From Candidatus Gastranaerophilales bacterium (GTDB taxonomy: Bacteria > Cyanobacteriota > Vampirovibrionia > Gastranaerophilales > Gastranaerophilaceae), in assembly GCA_944324225.1 (NCBI GenBank), contig CALUVL010000010.1, positions 1 to 64,000 of the forward strand: a stretch of DNA of 64,000 nt, written 5' to 3'. The notes beneath the pieces are model-generated. The model was given only the letters and a program-made list of their open reading frames with translations, searched no databases and was not told the DNA's origin. A program made the translations under genes and the position numbers. Numbering within the stretch: position 1 is the stretch's first letter; every line of letters starts with the position of its first letter. Below are positions 8,930 through 18,106 of this stretch, in pieces.

Positions 8930-8957
8930 CTTATAATGATGCTTAAAAAAATATCAA
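8930..8957 (-). promoter_or_regulatory. dnaJ-like gene promoter, predicted leaderless
   Basis: On the minus strand, -35 TTGATA (8957-8952), a 16 bp spacer and -10 TATAAG (8935-8930), then 7 nt to the ATG at 8922. No Shine-Dalgarno is present. Confidence 0.6.
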
Positions 8958-10211
8958 CTAATCAACAGATTTGCAGATATCTTTACGGTATTTCTTACCG
9001 CTAAAATTAATAACATCAACATTTTCATAGAGCAATTCCCTGGCTCGGGATAAAGTTGAGGCCGTTTTGGTAAGAACAACGGCTCTGCCGCCGGATGTAA
9101 GATATTCCATATATTCATTTCGCTTTGAATTAAAATGATTAACATCCAAATCATCCGCAAGCTCCAGCCCTGAAATAATATTATCTTTAAGCTTTCCGCT
9201 TGACAAAACACAAGATACCGAAGAGTTTTCAGAAATATCAATCTTGTTATAATCATCCGCAAAAGAACCGACAGCACATGCTTCAAAAAGCGTATAAAGA
9301 TTTTCATTAACCAGATTTAAAACAGCCTGACAATCGTGATTAGCAAGGAATGGTTTTAGTTCCAAAATTGTAAACTCATCAGCTGATGTTAAAACACCTT
9401 CAACCCCCAGAATTCCAAGATAAGGTGTTTCTTTGGATGCAAGATTTTCTATAACTGGTCCAACGACTTCATCAAGAATTCTGTTCTGAATTTCAAATGA
9501 CAATTTGTAATCAGGACAATACCCGCCCATACCGGGAGTCAGGATTCCGCCGTTGCCGTCAGACATAAATTTGTAATTAGCAAAAGTTGTAAGCGGGAGA
9601 AAATGATACCCGTCAGTTATCACATACATTATAAATTCATGTCCATAGACAAAATCCTCAAGTAAAATTTTTTTAGCTCCTGATATAAAAAGATCTTCCA
9701 CAAAAACAGATGCTGATTGAATACTGTTACAGACCTGTCTGTCAGCACCTTCAGTGCTTTCGTCAGTTCTTATTACAACCGGAAATTCTGATTTTTTCAA
9801 ATACTCAATTGCCATCTGTTGCTTTTCAAAAATACCAAACTTCGGTGTTGGAATACGTAATCTATAAAAAAGCTTTTTTCCTGTAGATTTTGAAATAGCA
9901 GGAAGAGCACTTGATGCAGACGGGCCAAAAATTAGCTGGCCATTTGCCTGAAACAAAGACACAAGATCCGCTTTAATTGCACCTTCATCAGAACAAATTG
10001 TCATATCTATCGCATTTTCCAGAACAAAATTTAACAATTCAGAAGTATTTTCCGGTCTGATATCAACACGCTCACAAAATTCTCCCATTACATCATTTCC
10101 CGGAGCTACATAAATTTTCCCGATAAAATCATACTTCGCAAAAACTGAAGCAAGAGCATGTTCTTTTGCCGAACTGCCAACTATCAATATTTTTTTATTC
10201 TCAAGAGCCAT
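8958..10211 (-). CDS. Divergent PurD-like ATP-grasp protein
   Basis: The 417 aa protein has the overall layout of phosphoribosylamine-glycine ligase: GSSAKEHAL at 12-20 for the usual GxGGREHAL, an ATP-grasp core, GMGGYCP near 227-233 and a C-terminal PurD_C-like part. Two key places differ. The ATP-binding loop, normally KADGLAAGKG, reads RTDESTEG (148-155). The Mg/substrate motif, normally E-N-x-RFGDPE, reads ELKPFLANHDCQ (284-295), so the conserved Asn and Asp-Pro-Glu are lost. It may be a weak or repurposed paralogue rather than the de novo purine enzyme. TATAAT ends 6 nt before the ATG and no ribosome binding site is seen. Confidence 0.75.
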   Translation of the reverse strand: MALENKKILIVGSSAKEHALASVFAKYDFIGKIYVAPGNDVMGEFCERVDIRPENTSELLNFVLENAIDMTICSDEGAIKADLVSLFQANGQLIFGPSASSALPAISKSTGKKLFYRLRIPTPKFGIFEKQQMAIEYLKKSEFPVVIRTDESTEGADRQVCNSIQSASVFVEDLFISGAKKILLEDFVYGHEFIMYVITDGYHFLPLTTFANYKFMSDGNGGILTPGMGGYCPDYKLSFEIQNRILDEVVGPVIENLASKETPYLGILGVEGVLTSADEFTILELKPFLANHDCQAVLNLVNENLYTLFEACAVGSFADDYNKIDISENSSVSCVLSSGKLKDNIISGLELADDLDVNHFNSKRNEYMEYLTSGGRAVVLTKTASTLSRARELLYENVDVINFSGKKYRKDICKSVD

Positions 10212-10217
10212 AAATCA

Positions 10218-10246
10218 ATTATAAATATTTAAAATATTTATGCAAG
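10218..10246 (-). promoter_or_regulatory. purD-like gene promoter, predicted leaderless
   Basis: On the minus strand a perfect TATAAT (10223-10218) lies 6 nt from the ATG at 10211. TTGCAT stands 16 bp upstream as the -35. Confidence 0.7.
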
Positions 10247-10308
10247 ATGTAATTTACTACAACAAAATAATGATTTTATTAAGATTTATAAAAAAAATTA
10301 AAAATTTG

Positions 10309-10317
10309 TGTTATAAT
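10309..10317 (+). promoter_or_regulatory. Extended -10 promoter of the 82 aa gene
   Basis: TGT-TATAAT, an extended -10 match with TATAAT at 10312-10317. It lies about 60 nt upstream of the ATG at 10380, giving an AT-rich 5' leader of roughly 55 nt. Confidence 0.5.
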
Positions 10318-10379
10318 AATGACGGACAAAAAAATATAATTAATAATAATTTGTAGCAAGTGTAACAGGTAGAGATTAT

Positions 10380-10628
10380 ATGGCAGATTTAGTAAGTTTA
10401 TTATCAAATGTTTTTACAGCACAGCATGCGCCGGCAACAGTTTCAACCCCTGCGGTCAGCACAAGAACAAACAATCCCTTCAGCAACAATCCGTTTGTAA
10501 GTTATAACGGAAATCGCTATAACAGTGCTACCTATGGCAAAAATACACCTGTTAGAGGCGGTTATTTTGCAGGATATTACAATGGAAAACAAAATATCGT
10601 CGGACAAAGATTATTTGTTGAAGTATAG
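10380..10628 (+). CDS. Small unknown protein, Asn/Tyr rich
   Basis: 82 aa with its own promoter and a strong terminator directly after it, so it is a separately transcribed gene. The sequence is rich in Asn, Thr, Tyr and Gly (TRTNNPFSNNPFVSYNGNRY, then GGYFAGYYNGKQ). It has no signal peptide, membrane segment or cysteine. The N-terminal 20 residues could form a helix. AGGTAGAG precedes the ATG. I do not recognise a family. Confidence 0.7.
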   Translation: MADLVSLLSNVFTAQHAPATVSTPAVSTRTNNPFSNNPFVSYNGNRYNSATYGKNTPVRGGYFAGYYNGKQNIVGQRLFVEV

Positions 10629-10649
10629 TGTTAGTTAATATTAATAAGG

Positions 10650-10690
10650 AATACGGCTTAAATTTTGAATAAATTAAGCCGTATTTTTTA
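10650..10690. terminator. Bidirectional hairpin terminator
   Basis: A 12 bp perfect stem, AATACGGCTTAA (10650-10661) with TTAAGCCGTATT (10674-10685), followed by T-rich sequence on both strands. It serves the 82 aa gene and the convergent membrane-protein gene. Confidence 0.9.
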
Positions 10691-11527
10691 GTTTTCTGTT
10701 TTTATTTTATAAACATCCGACTTAAACGCATATCTGTATAAAGCATAAAATACGACAAAATCAACCAGAAATTCAAATATAACACCGGAATAGCTATCCA
10801 GAAGAATATGCTGTCCTGTTAAATTTAAAAATGTTTCGCTACACACAAAAGGTTCAGCCAGCGCCATCGCAATCATAGGTAAACTCAAAATTTTCCAAAG
10901 TATCTGCCGGCCAATCCGCAGGTCGTATGCATAACCAACAGCAACAAATATCTTAAGTAAAATAAAAATCAAATAGAAAACATCTCCCAAAGCTATGCCC
11001 TCATAATCTATAAGAACAAGCACACTGCTCAAAGAAATCAATCCAATAAGAGCAACGTAAGTTAAGAATATTTTCCAATAAGGCTTTGCCACCTCAGAAA
11101 AATTCTCGTAGTTTTTTTTATAAACGAAACATCCTGCAAACACCGGTGCATAAAGCACAGAATACATCAAAACAGATAAAACAAGCAGTCTTGAAATTGT
11201 CGACATATAAAAAACACTGTCAAGAGTGCCAAACTCCGATTTTACCTGAATAGCTACAGTATTTAGACCAGTCATAACTGATATTACAACACTAACTACA
11301 AAAAATAGGCATGTAAAAACAATCAGGAAATTCATAAATTTGCGACCGAAAAGTTTCTTTTTCCAGCCGAGCGCAAAGAATAATCCGAGCACTAAAACCG
11401 CAAAAACACTGAAGATATAGCTTAATGAAATAGAAAACTCACTTAATACAAAACCACCAGATATTCCCCCTATATTTAAAAAACAAAAAATAAGCGTCAA
11501 AATTATAAACAATATTTTCCAAATCAT
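10688..11527 (-). CDS. Multi-pass membrane protein of unknown function
   Basis: About 279 aa with roughly seven to eight hydrophobic segments: two before residue 60, one near 70-90, then a run through residues 120-270. It lacks conserved transporter motifs that I recognise. An upstream in-frame ATG exists at 11542, but an AGGAG (11539-11535) lies between the two ATGs with 7 nt spacing to ATG 11527. The downstream ATG is therefore the likely start. It stands alone, convergent with the 82 aa gene and divergent from the ABC exporter gene. Confidence 0.8.
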   Translation of the reverse strand: MIWKILFIILTLIFCFLNIGGISGGFVLSEFSISLSYIFSVFAVLVLGLFFALGWKKKLFGRKFMNFLIVFTCLFFVVSVVISVMTGLNTVAIQVKSEFGTLDSVFYMSTISRLLVLSVLMYSVLYAPVFAGCFVYKKNYENFSEVAKPYWKIFLTYVALIGLISLSSVLVLIDYEGIALGDVFYLIFILLKIFVAVGYAYDLRIGRQILWKILSLPMIAMALAEPFVCSETFLNLTGQHILLDSYSGVIFEFLVDFVVFYALYRYAFKSDVYKIKTEN

Positions 11528-11659
11528 TCTGCTACTCCTCATATTGAACTTAACATATATATCACATTTTGTAAATTATCGTTTATTAAACAGTTAAGGA
11601 ATATAAAAAAAAGATATATTTTAAGTATAATTATAAAGGACATGTGAGGAAAACATTAA

Positions 11660-13462
11660 ATGAATGCTAAACAGATATTAGAAAAAATAAAAACAACCCA
11701 GGCATATATGAACTATTCAAGAATGTGGCCATTTGTGAAGCCATACTGGTTTAGAGCACTTCTTGCCGTATTAATTTGTATTCCGATAGGCTCTCTGGAT
11801 GCTGTGATTGCACTTTCACTAAAGCCATACATGGATCTTGTAATGGTTGAAAAAACTGTTGAATCGCCATGGTATATACCTTTCGGAATCGTTGCTTTTA
11901 CGTCAATACAGGGAATGCTCAATTATCTTGCAACTTACCTCAACACATGGGTCGGCGGGAAAATTACAAACGACCTGAAATTTGAACTATATAAAAAACT
12001 TTTAACTTTTGAAACAGCCTATTTTGACCGAAAAAAATCAGGAGATATTGTATTCAGATTTAATAACGACGCCGACACAGCTTGCGCCGGACTTCTTGAC
12101 AACCTGAAAACCTTCGTATCCAGATTATTTTCATCTATTTCACTTGTCTGCGTTCTTATTTATAACTCATGGCAGCTTGCTCTTATTGCAATTTTTATAC
12201 TCGGATGTGCATTTTTACCGCTTGCAAAAATCAGACAGCGAATTAAAAGTGTCATGGATAAATCTGTAGTTGCAGGTTCTACAATCATTACGGCCTACAA
12301 CGAAAGCTTTGCAGGAAACAAAACTATCACTTCCTATAACCTTGCGGATTATCAGGAAAATAAATTCAAAAATATTCTTCATGAAATATTCAAATTTAAA
12401 ATCAAAATGATACAAAGAACATCCTGGCTTTCACCGATGATGCACGTCATTGTTTCTGTAGGTATAGGTATAGCAATAGGGTATGGAAGCCACCTTATCT
12501 TAACAAAACAAATTACAAGCGGAAATTTTGTTTCATTCATTACAGCTTTAATTATGCTATATACCCCGATTAAAAATCTCGGAAACAACTTTAATTCAGT
12601 ACAATTCTCATTTATGGCTATTGAACGTGTGTTCGGTGTCCTTGAAAGCAACCCGAGAATTAAGGATAAGCCAAATGCTGTGGAACTAAAAACAATTAAA
12701 GATGGTATTAGCTTCAAAGATGTTTGCTTTGAATACATCAAAGACAAACCAGTTCTAAAACACATAAATCTTGAAGTTAAAAAAGGTGAAACCATTGCAT
12801 TTGTCGGCAACTCCGGAGGCGGAAAATCCACAATCGTAAGCCTTATCCCAAGATTTTATGACATCAAATCCGGCTCAATCAAAATAGACGGAATCGATAT
12901 CAGAGATTATACTTTAAAAAGCCTCAGAGCTAATATTGCAGTTGTATTTCAGGATAATTTTCTGTTCTCCGGCACTATAAAAGAAAATATCCTTCTTGGC
13001 AAAGAAGATGCAACAGAAGAAGAAGTACAAAAAGCCATAAAAATGGCATATCTGGATGAATTTGTTGCAACGCTTAAAGACGGTCTAAATACACAGATCG
13101 GAGAAAGAGGAATGCTGCTTTCAGGCGGTCAAAAACAACGAGTCGCAATTGCAAGAGCCTTCCTTAAAAATGCACCGATTGTTATTCTTGATGAAGCAAC
13201 CTCCGCTCTGGATAATAAATCAGAAGCAATTGTACAAAAAGCAATTGATAACCTTATGATAGATAAAACTGTTTTTGTAATTGCACACCGACTTTCAACA
13301 ATACAAAATGCTGACAGAATTGCTCTAATCAATGAAGGAGTACTCGCTGAACTCGGTACACACGAAGAACTTATGCAAATTGAAAACGGTAAATACAAAA
13401 ATCTGTATAATATGCAATTCAGGGTGCAAAAAGAAACTCAAAAAACACCGGTTACAGTCTAA
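11660..13462 (+). CDS. MsbA-like ABC exporter (membrane domain fused to ATPase)
   Basis: A half-transporter of 600 aa. An N-terminal six-helix membrane domain (about 25-310) is followed by an ATPase with Walker A GNSGGGKST near 382-390, signature LSGGQKQR near 487, Walker B VILDEA near 508 and the H-loop VIAHRLS. Length and order match MsbA/lipid-A-type flippases, which move lipid-linked material across the inner membrane using ATP. TATAAT and GAGGAAA precede the ATG. An LPS core/O-antigen role is suggested by the nearby polysaccharide operon but is not proven. Multidrug export is the alternative. Confidence 0.88.
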   Translation: MNAKQILEKIKTTQAYMNYSRMWPFVKPYWFRALLAVLICIPIGSLDAVIALSLKPYMDLVMVEKTVESPWYIPFGIVAFTSIQGMLNYLATYLNTWVGGKITNDLKFELYKKLLTFETAYFDRKKSGDIVFRFNNDADTACAGLLDNLKTFVSRLFSSISLVCVLIYNSWQLALIAIFILGCAFLPLAKIRQRIKSVMDKSVVAGSTIITAYNESFAGNKTITSYNLADYQENKFKNILHEIFKFKIKMIQRTSWLSPMMHVIVSVGIGIAIGYGSHLILTKQITSGNFVSFITALIMLYTPIKNLGNNFNSVQFSFMAIERVFGVLESNPRIKDKPNAVELKTIKDGISFKDVCFEYIKDKPVLKHINLEVKKGETIAFVGNSGGGKSTIVSLIPRFYDIKSGSIKIDGIDIRDYTLKSLRANIAVVFQDNFLFSGTIKENILLGKEDATEEEVQKAIKMAYLDEFVATLKDGLNTQIGERGMLLSGGQKQRVAIARAFLKNAPIVILDEATSALDNKSEAIVQKAIDNLMIDKTVFVIAHRLSTIQNADRIALINEGVLAELGTHEELMQIENGKYKNLYNMQFRVQKETQKTPVTV

Positions 13463-13496
13463 TTCAAACATAATTTATAAAAAGGGATAAATATTA

Positions 13497-15071
13497 ATGA
13501 AAAATACACTGACAGCGAACCTCAAAGGGGACATCCTCGGCGGTATAACTGCCGGTATTATAGCACTTCCGCTTGCAATAGCTTTTGGAGTTTCAAGCGG
13601 ACTTGGCGCAACAGCAGGGCTTTACGGAGCCATAATTGTAGGGCTTCTGGCTTCAATATTTGGCGGAACGCCAACACAAATCTCTGGTCCGACAGGTCCT
13701 TTGACGGTACTTGTAGCATCAATTATTGCAGCAAACTCTGAAATACCTGAAATAATATTTGCTGCGCTGTTTTTATCAGGGATTTTTCAGATTATTTTCG
13801 GGCTGCTTAAACTAGGAAAACTGGTTAATTTTATCCCGTATCCGGTAATATCAGGCTTTATGAGCGGAATAGGCTCAATTATTATTCTTCTTCAGGCAAA
13901 TTCAATTCTCGGAATAGAATTTGCCGGCACCCCGATTGATGGCTTGATTAACGCCATAAAGTCGCTCGGAAGCACAAACATGCAGGCTTTATTGCTCGGG
14001 ATAATTACACTTTTAATAGTATTTTTTACCCCGAAAAAACTTGCAAAAATCGTTCCTCCGCCACTATTAGCGCTTATTATCGGAACCAGTATATCAGTAT
14101 TTTTCAACTTTAACGTACCGACTATCGGAGAAATTCCGTCAGATTTTCCGGCGCTAAAATTTCCGGAATTTCATATTAATCAGATAGAAACAATTATCCC
14201 AATTGCACTGACAATTGCAGTGCTGGGGTCAATTGACACACTCTTAACCTCGCTTGTCGCAGATTCAATGACGAAAACAAAACACAGGTCAAACAGAGAA
14301 CTTATCGGGCAGGGAATAGGAAACCTTACGGCCTCACTCTTTGGCGGTCTAGCCTCCTGCGGCGCGACAATGCGTACAGCCGTAAACATCAGAAGCGGCG
14401 GAAGAACAAAAATGTCAGGAGTTATTCATTCCATATTTCTGATCCTTATTGTTGCATTTCTTGCACAGATAGCTTCCAAAATTCCGCTTGCAATCCTTGC
14501 CGGGATTTTGATTAAGGTAGGTGTCAGCATAATTGACTATAAATTCTTAAAAGTGATAAAAATCGCTCCGAAAAACGACCTGCTTGTAATGCTTCTTGTT
14601 TATTTCATCACAATATTTGATGATTTAATTTTGGCAGTAGGAGTGGGCGTTGTAATGTCATCAATACTCTTTGCGGCAAACGCAGCAAAAGAAACAAACG
14701 TAAAACTCAGAGAAATTCCAAATGACACAACGACAAATTACATAAATGAAGATGCTGCAAATAATATAATGATAATGCATATAGACGGAACTCTGTTTTT
14801 CGGCTCGGCATCACAGATTGCCTCAAGAATAGATGAAGTTTGGGACAACGAGGCAGTTATAGTGGACTGTTCAAGCATAAAAACAATAGATATGTCAGGT
14901 GTATTTGCGCTGGAAGACTTAATTCTTACACTCAAAAGCCGGGATGTACGGGTAATAACAATTTTCAACAACAGAGACATCGCCGCCCTTGCACTAAAAC
15001 TCGGCTTAAGAAAAATTATTACATCAAAAGATATAGCCTTCTCAACAGAAGAAGCCGTGAAAAACCTTTAG
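13497..15071 (+). CDS. SulP-family anion transporter with STAS domain
   Basis: 524 aa. Residues 1-400 hold the hydrophobic SLC26/SulP core, including the GGxxxGIIALPLAIAFG start and the SGPTGP motif. A cytoplasmic STAS domain follows at about 420-520 with the characteristic IDMSG serine motif. SulP proteins carry sulfate, bicarbonate or organic anions, and the substrate cannot be told from sequence. The gene follows the ABC exporter by 34 nt, so it may share its transcript. It is convergent with the polysaccharide operon. Confidence 0.92.
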   Translation: MKNTLTANLKGDILGGITAGIIALPLAIAFGVSSGLGATAGLYGAIIVGLLASIFGGTPTQISGPTGPLTVLVASIIAANSEIPEIIFAALFLSGIFQIIFGLLKLGKLVNFIPYPVISGFMSGIGSIIILLQANSILGIEFAGTPIDGLINAIKSLGSTNMQALLLGIITLLIVFFTPKKLAKIVPPPLLALIIGTSISVFFNFNVPTIGEIPSDFPALKFPEFHINQIETIIPIALTIAVLGSIDTLLTSLVADSMTKTKHRSNRELIGQGIGNLTASLFGGLASCGATMRTAVNIRSGGRTKMSGVIHSIFLILIVAFLAQIASKIPLAILAGILIKVGVSIIDYKFLKVIKIAPKNDLLVMLLVYFITIFDDLILAVGVGVVMSSILFAANAAKETNVKLREIPNDTTTNYINEDAANNIMIMHIDGTLFFGSASQIASRIDEVWDNEAVIVDCSSIKTIDMSGVFALEDLILTLKSRDVRVITIFNNRDIAALALKLGLRKIITSKDIAFSTEEAVKNL

Positions 15072-15082
15072 ATTACAAAATT

Positions 15083-15745
15083 CTAAGTCTGCAAATTTTT
15101 CTTAAAAAAATTAATAATATCTTGAACAGATTCAGCGCACAAAACAGGCTTGTATTCTTTCATGTCCTCTTTTAACTTAAACCCGAACCCGTAAGTTACA
15201 CCTATAAAATCAATTCCTGTTTCTTTGGCTGCTTTGCCGTCATGAATACTATCGCCAATTAAAACAACTTCCTCTTTTTCTTTAGTTAAATTCTTAATAC
15301 AGCTTTGCAAAATATCCGTTTTAGTTAATCTGTTATCATTATCTGCTCCACATATCGTATCAAAATATTTGTCTAAGCCAAAATGCTTCATCAAGTCGAT
15401 TGCGTAATCTTCACGTTTATTAGTTGCAATGGCCTGCAATATTTGCCGGCATTTTAAATATTCCAGTATATCAACTACTCCATCGTAAACCTCGGCCTTA
15501 AATAAATCTTTCGTCTTATAATGATCTCGGAAAATGTCAGCAGCAGCTTGTGCAGATTTTTTATCCATATTAAAGTGAGTAATAAAATTTGTCTGCGGAG
15601 CCGGACCTATATATGACGCAAGTTCCTTGTCAGTCTTATTTTCCAAATTAAGCTTATTTATAGTGTACCGGTATGAAGATACCAATCCCTCCATTGAATT
15701 AATCAGAGTTCCGTCGATATCCCATATTACTGTAGAATAGTTCAT
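15083..15745 (-). CDS. HAD-superfamily phosphatase (Gph/PGP-like)
   Basis: 220 aa. Motif I DIDGTLIN at 9-16 (D9 nucleophile, D11), a helical cap, motif II ATNK near 108-111, and motif III/IV with GDSIHDGKAA. It starts inside the stop of the aldolase gene (ATGA overlap) and is the last gene of the polysaccharide operon. The context suggests dephosphorylation of a sugar-phosphate intermediate, perhaps the aldolase product before CMP activation. The fold is also used by phosphoglycolate phosphatases, so the substrate is an inference. Confidence 0.85.
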   Translation of the reverse strand: MNYSTVIWDIDGTLINSMEGLVSSYRYTINKLNLENKTDKELASYIGPAPQTNFITHFNMDKKSAQAAADIFRDHYKTKDLFKAEVYDGVVDILEYLKCRQILQAIATNKREDYAIDLMKHFGLDKYFDTICGADNDNRLTKTDILQSCIKNLTKEKEEVVLIGDSIHDGKAAKETGIDFIGVTYGFGFKLKEDMKEYKPVLCAESVQDIINFFKKNLQT

Positions 15746-17322
15746 TCATTTTCTCCATATAAAGATTTTGTGATGAAATTAATTTCAATATTTTTCTTAA
15801 ATTTAGAAAAAATATTTTTCATAATTTCATTGTAATTTTCATTTTCTGATACATTAGCCATACTTACCAGATTTTCAGCAAAATAATTTTCGACCGGAAT
15901 ATTGCTAAAACCGTCCATTCCTGCAAAATAAACTCTTTTTACTCCGAGTTTAATTAACAATTTCAATAACATTAGTGCAACATTATCAAACATTTTTGAG
16001 TCATTTAAATATGCTGAATAATTGATAATTTTTATATTATCGCCGCATGCGGAAATATTAGAAGAAATTATTACAGGTATTGAAGTTTTATCTAATGATA
16101 AAAATCTTTTTATATTTGTTATAAAAGCCATGTCAATTTTATAATTTTCTGGTATAAAATTTAAAGCGAAAATAAACGGGTTGTGTTCTTTTATGAATGT
16201 ATCAATTTCTGCTTTCTGTGATGTTATTGATTTCCCGGGCGCCAGTAATAAAATAGTTTTATCTTTAATAGCATCCTGTATATACTTTAAAGTATTAGAA
16301 TCATTTGTTTTTGAGTGAAATTTATCCAGATAAACCTGTCTTATAAACTTTTCATCGTAAGTTGTTCTTTTTTCATTAGGAAGGGTTTCTAATATATCAT
16401 TGATAATTTCAACCGGAACAGTTTGTTTATCAACAAGATATCTTGCATAATTCGGATGACAATGATTTGTTGCTGCAAGATAATAAGGAACCGAATATCC
16501 CCATGGTGTCTGGGTAAATATAGGATTTGTATATTCATCAACAATTTTTAAAATAGGTATAATATTGTAAGTGCCATTATAATTATCATTAATATATTTG
16601 GTCAACAATTCTGTGCATAAATTACCTGCACCTCGCCCCATGCCAAAAACTGTTGAATCTATAATGAGTTCTCTTTTATTGCAAACTTTCATAAGAATTT
16701 GTGCATTTGAAAATGATAACTGCAAGTTGTTATGAGAGTGAAATCCTAATTGAATATTTTGTTTCAGATTGTTATTAATTATATAGTATAACCTCAAAAT
16801 ATCATTTTCTTTTAAGATGCCTTTTGTGTCAACGATAGAAAAAGCATATGGATTTAAGTTATTTACCTTTTTTAGGAGTTCAATTAATTCTGAATCTGAA
16901 TAGCTGTCAATGTTAGTAGGATTTACAAATACTTTATAGCCAAAGTCCTTTATCTTTTTCAAAAATTTAAAAACCTTATCAATTTCATGTTTTTTAAAAG
17001 TCACTCTAATAGCATCAAGTGCTATATTAGCACTTTTTTTGACAAGTTTATTGGGCGAAAATTCCCCGAACATAATCATTGCAACAACCATTTCCGGTTT
17101 GTTACTTGTTGATGGGAAAAACTTATTTAATTCTTCAATTCTGTTAAACACCGTTTTGTCAATATTATATTCACAGTCCTTTAAAAACCCGCATTCAACA
17201 TAATCAACTTTAGAGATTTCGAGATTATGTAAAATTTGAGAAATACCCTTTTCTCCAAAATTCCAGCTATTTACATATCCACCGTCACGCAGTGTGCAAT
17301 CTAAAACTTTTATATTTTTCAT
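15742..17322 (-). CDS. HMGL-type aldolase fused to a sialyltransferase-like Rossmann domain
   Basis: 526 aa. Residues 1-330 form a DRE-TIM metallolyase: LDCTLRDGG at 7-15 supplies the Arg/Asp pair, and LGFHSHNNL near 196-204 the metal-binding His residues. This is the fold of HMG-CoA lyase and 4-hydroxy-2-oxovalerate aldolase. Residues about 350-526 are a second domain beginning LLLAPGKSI and containing VKRVYFAGMDGFS, resembling the GT42/DUF115 nucleotide-sugar fold. It lies between a CMP-sugar synthetase-like gene and a HAD phosphatase, with ATGA overlaps on both sides. By inference it makes a keto-acid sugar by carbon-carbon bond formation. Confidence 0.75.
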   Translation of the reverse strand: MKNIKVLDCTLRDGGYVNSWNFGEKGISQILHNLEISKVDYVECGFLKDCEYNIDKTVFNRIEELNKFFPSTSNKPEMVVAMIMFGEFSPNKLVKKSANIALDAIRVTFKKHEIDKVFKFLKKIKDFGYKVFVNPTNIDSYSDSELIELLKKVNNLNPYAFSIVDTKGILKENDILRLYYIINNNLKQNIQLGFHSHNNLQLSFSNAQILMKVCNKRELIIDSTVFGMGRGAGNLCTELLTKYINDNYNGTYNIIPILKIVDEYTNPIFTQTPWGYSVPYYLAATNHCHPNYARYLVDKQTVPVEIINDILETLPNEKRTTYDEKFIRQVYLDKFHSKTNDSNTLKYIQDAIKDKTILLLAPGKSITSQKAEIDTFIKEHNPFIFALNFIPENYKIDMAFITNIKRFLSLDKTSIPVIISSNISACGDNIKIINYSAYLNDSKMFDNVALMLLKLLIKLGVKRVYFAGMDGFSNIPVENYFAENLVSMANVSENENYNEIMKNIFSKFKKNIEINFITKSLYGENE

Positions 17323-18098
17323 TTTATCCTTTCATTTTTGATTGTATTAATAATATTTTTTGAGATTATTTCATGAACTTTTTCTAAATCCTTACACGTA
17401 TCAACCGATATTGATTTTGAATTAACCTCTACAAAATATAAATTTTTATTTGCTTCAATAAATCTCAGATGGTCTATGTCTTCCACCTTTTCTAATAATC
17501 CCATATCACAAGAAACAAAAAAATCTAAAGCAGCTTTTGTAAAACACTCTATTCCTACATATTTTTTATATTTAAAATTTAAAGAATTTTTAGGATAAGG
17601 AATAGGAGTTCGCGAAAGATAAACACAACGAAAATATTTATTTTGACTATTATCTGTAACAATTTTTATATTTGCTGAATCAATTGTTTCAGCAGGATCT
17701 GCCAAATATCTAAACGCACCTGTAAAAAAATCATTTTGATTTACAATTGCACTTTCTATTACTTTTGCAATTGACTCAACTTCAATGAGAGGTTCATCAC
17801 CATTCACACAAAGATAATAATCCGACTTAACTTTATTTGAAACCTCATGAACTCTATGAATATGAGTCGGATGATTGTTTGACGTCATTAAGACATTCAT
17901 ACCATATTTTTTACATGCTAATTCAATTCGTTCATCATCAGTTGCAACATAAATCTCTGCAAACTGTTTTACTTTTTTAACCTGATTATATACCCACCAT
18001 ATCATAGGTTTTCCACATATATCCATTAATGGTTTCCCCGGTAACCTTGATGAACTATATCTAGCTGGTATTATTCCTATTATTTTTCTATCTTGCAT
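17319..18098 (-). CDS. KdsB-like cytidylyltransferase with altered substrate motif
   Basis: The 259 aa product has the CMP-sugar synthetase core: IPARYSSSRLPGKPL at the N-terminus, ATDDERI, and NGDEPLI for the metal site. CMP-Kdo synthetase carries HxSGTDR for sugar binding, but here the site reads HPTHIHR, so the sugar is probably not ordinary Kdo. ATG 18098 is preferred over the upstream TTG 18110. It has GAGGTGG with 3-6 nt spacing and leaves 9 nt after the previous stop. It should activate the keto-acid sugar with CTP for transfer to LPS or capsule. Confidence 0.82.
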   Translation of the reverse strand: MQDRKIIGIIPARYSSSRLPGKPLMDICGKPMIWWVYNQVKKVKQFAEIYVATDDERIELACKKYGMNVLMTSNNHPTHIHRVHEVSNKVKSDYYLCVNGDEPLIEVESIAKVIESAIVNQNDFFTGAFRYLADPAETIDSANIKIVTDNSQNKYFRCVYLSRTPIPYPKNSLNFKYKKYVGIECFTKAALDFFVSCDMGLLEKVEDIDHLRFIEANKNLYFVEVNSKSISVDTCKDLEKVHEIISKNIINTIKNERIK

Positions 18099-18106
18099 TC
18101 TCCACC

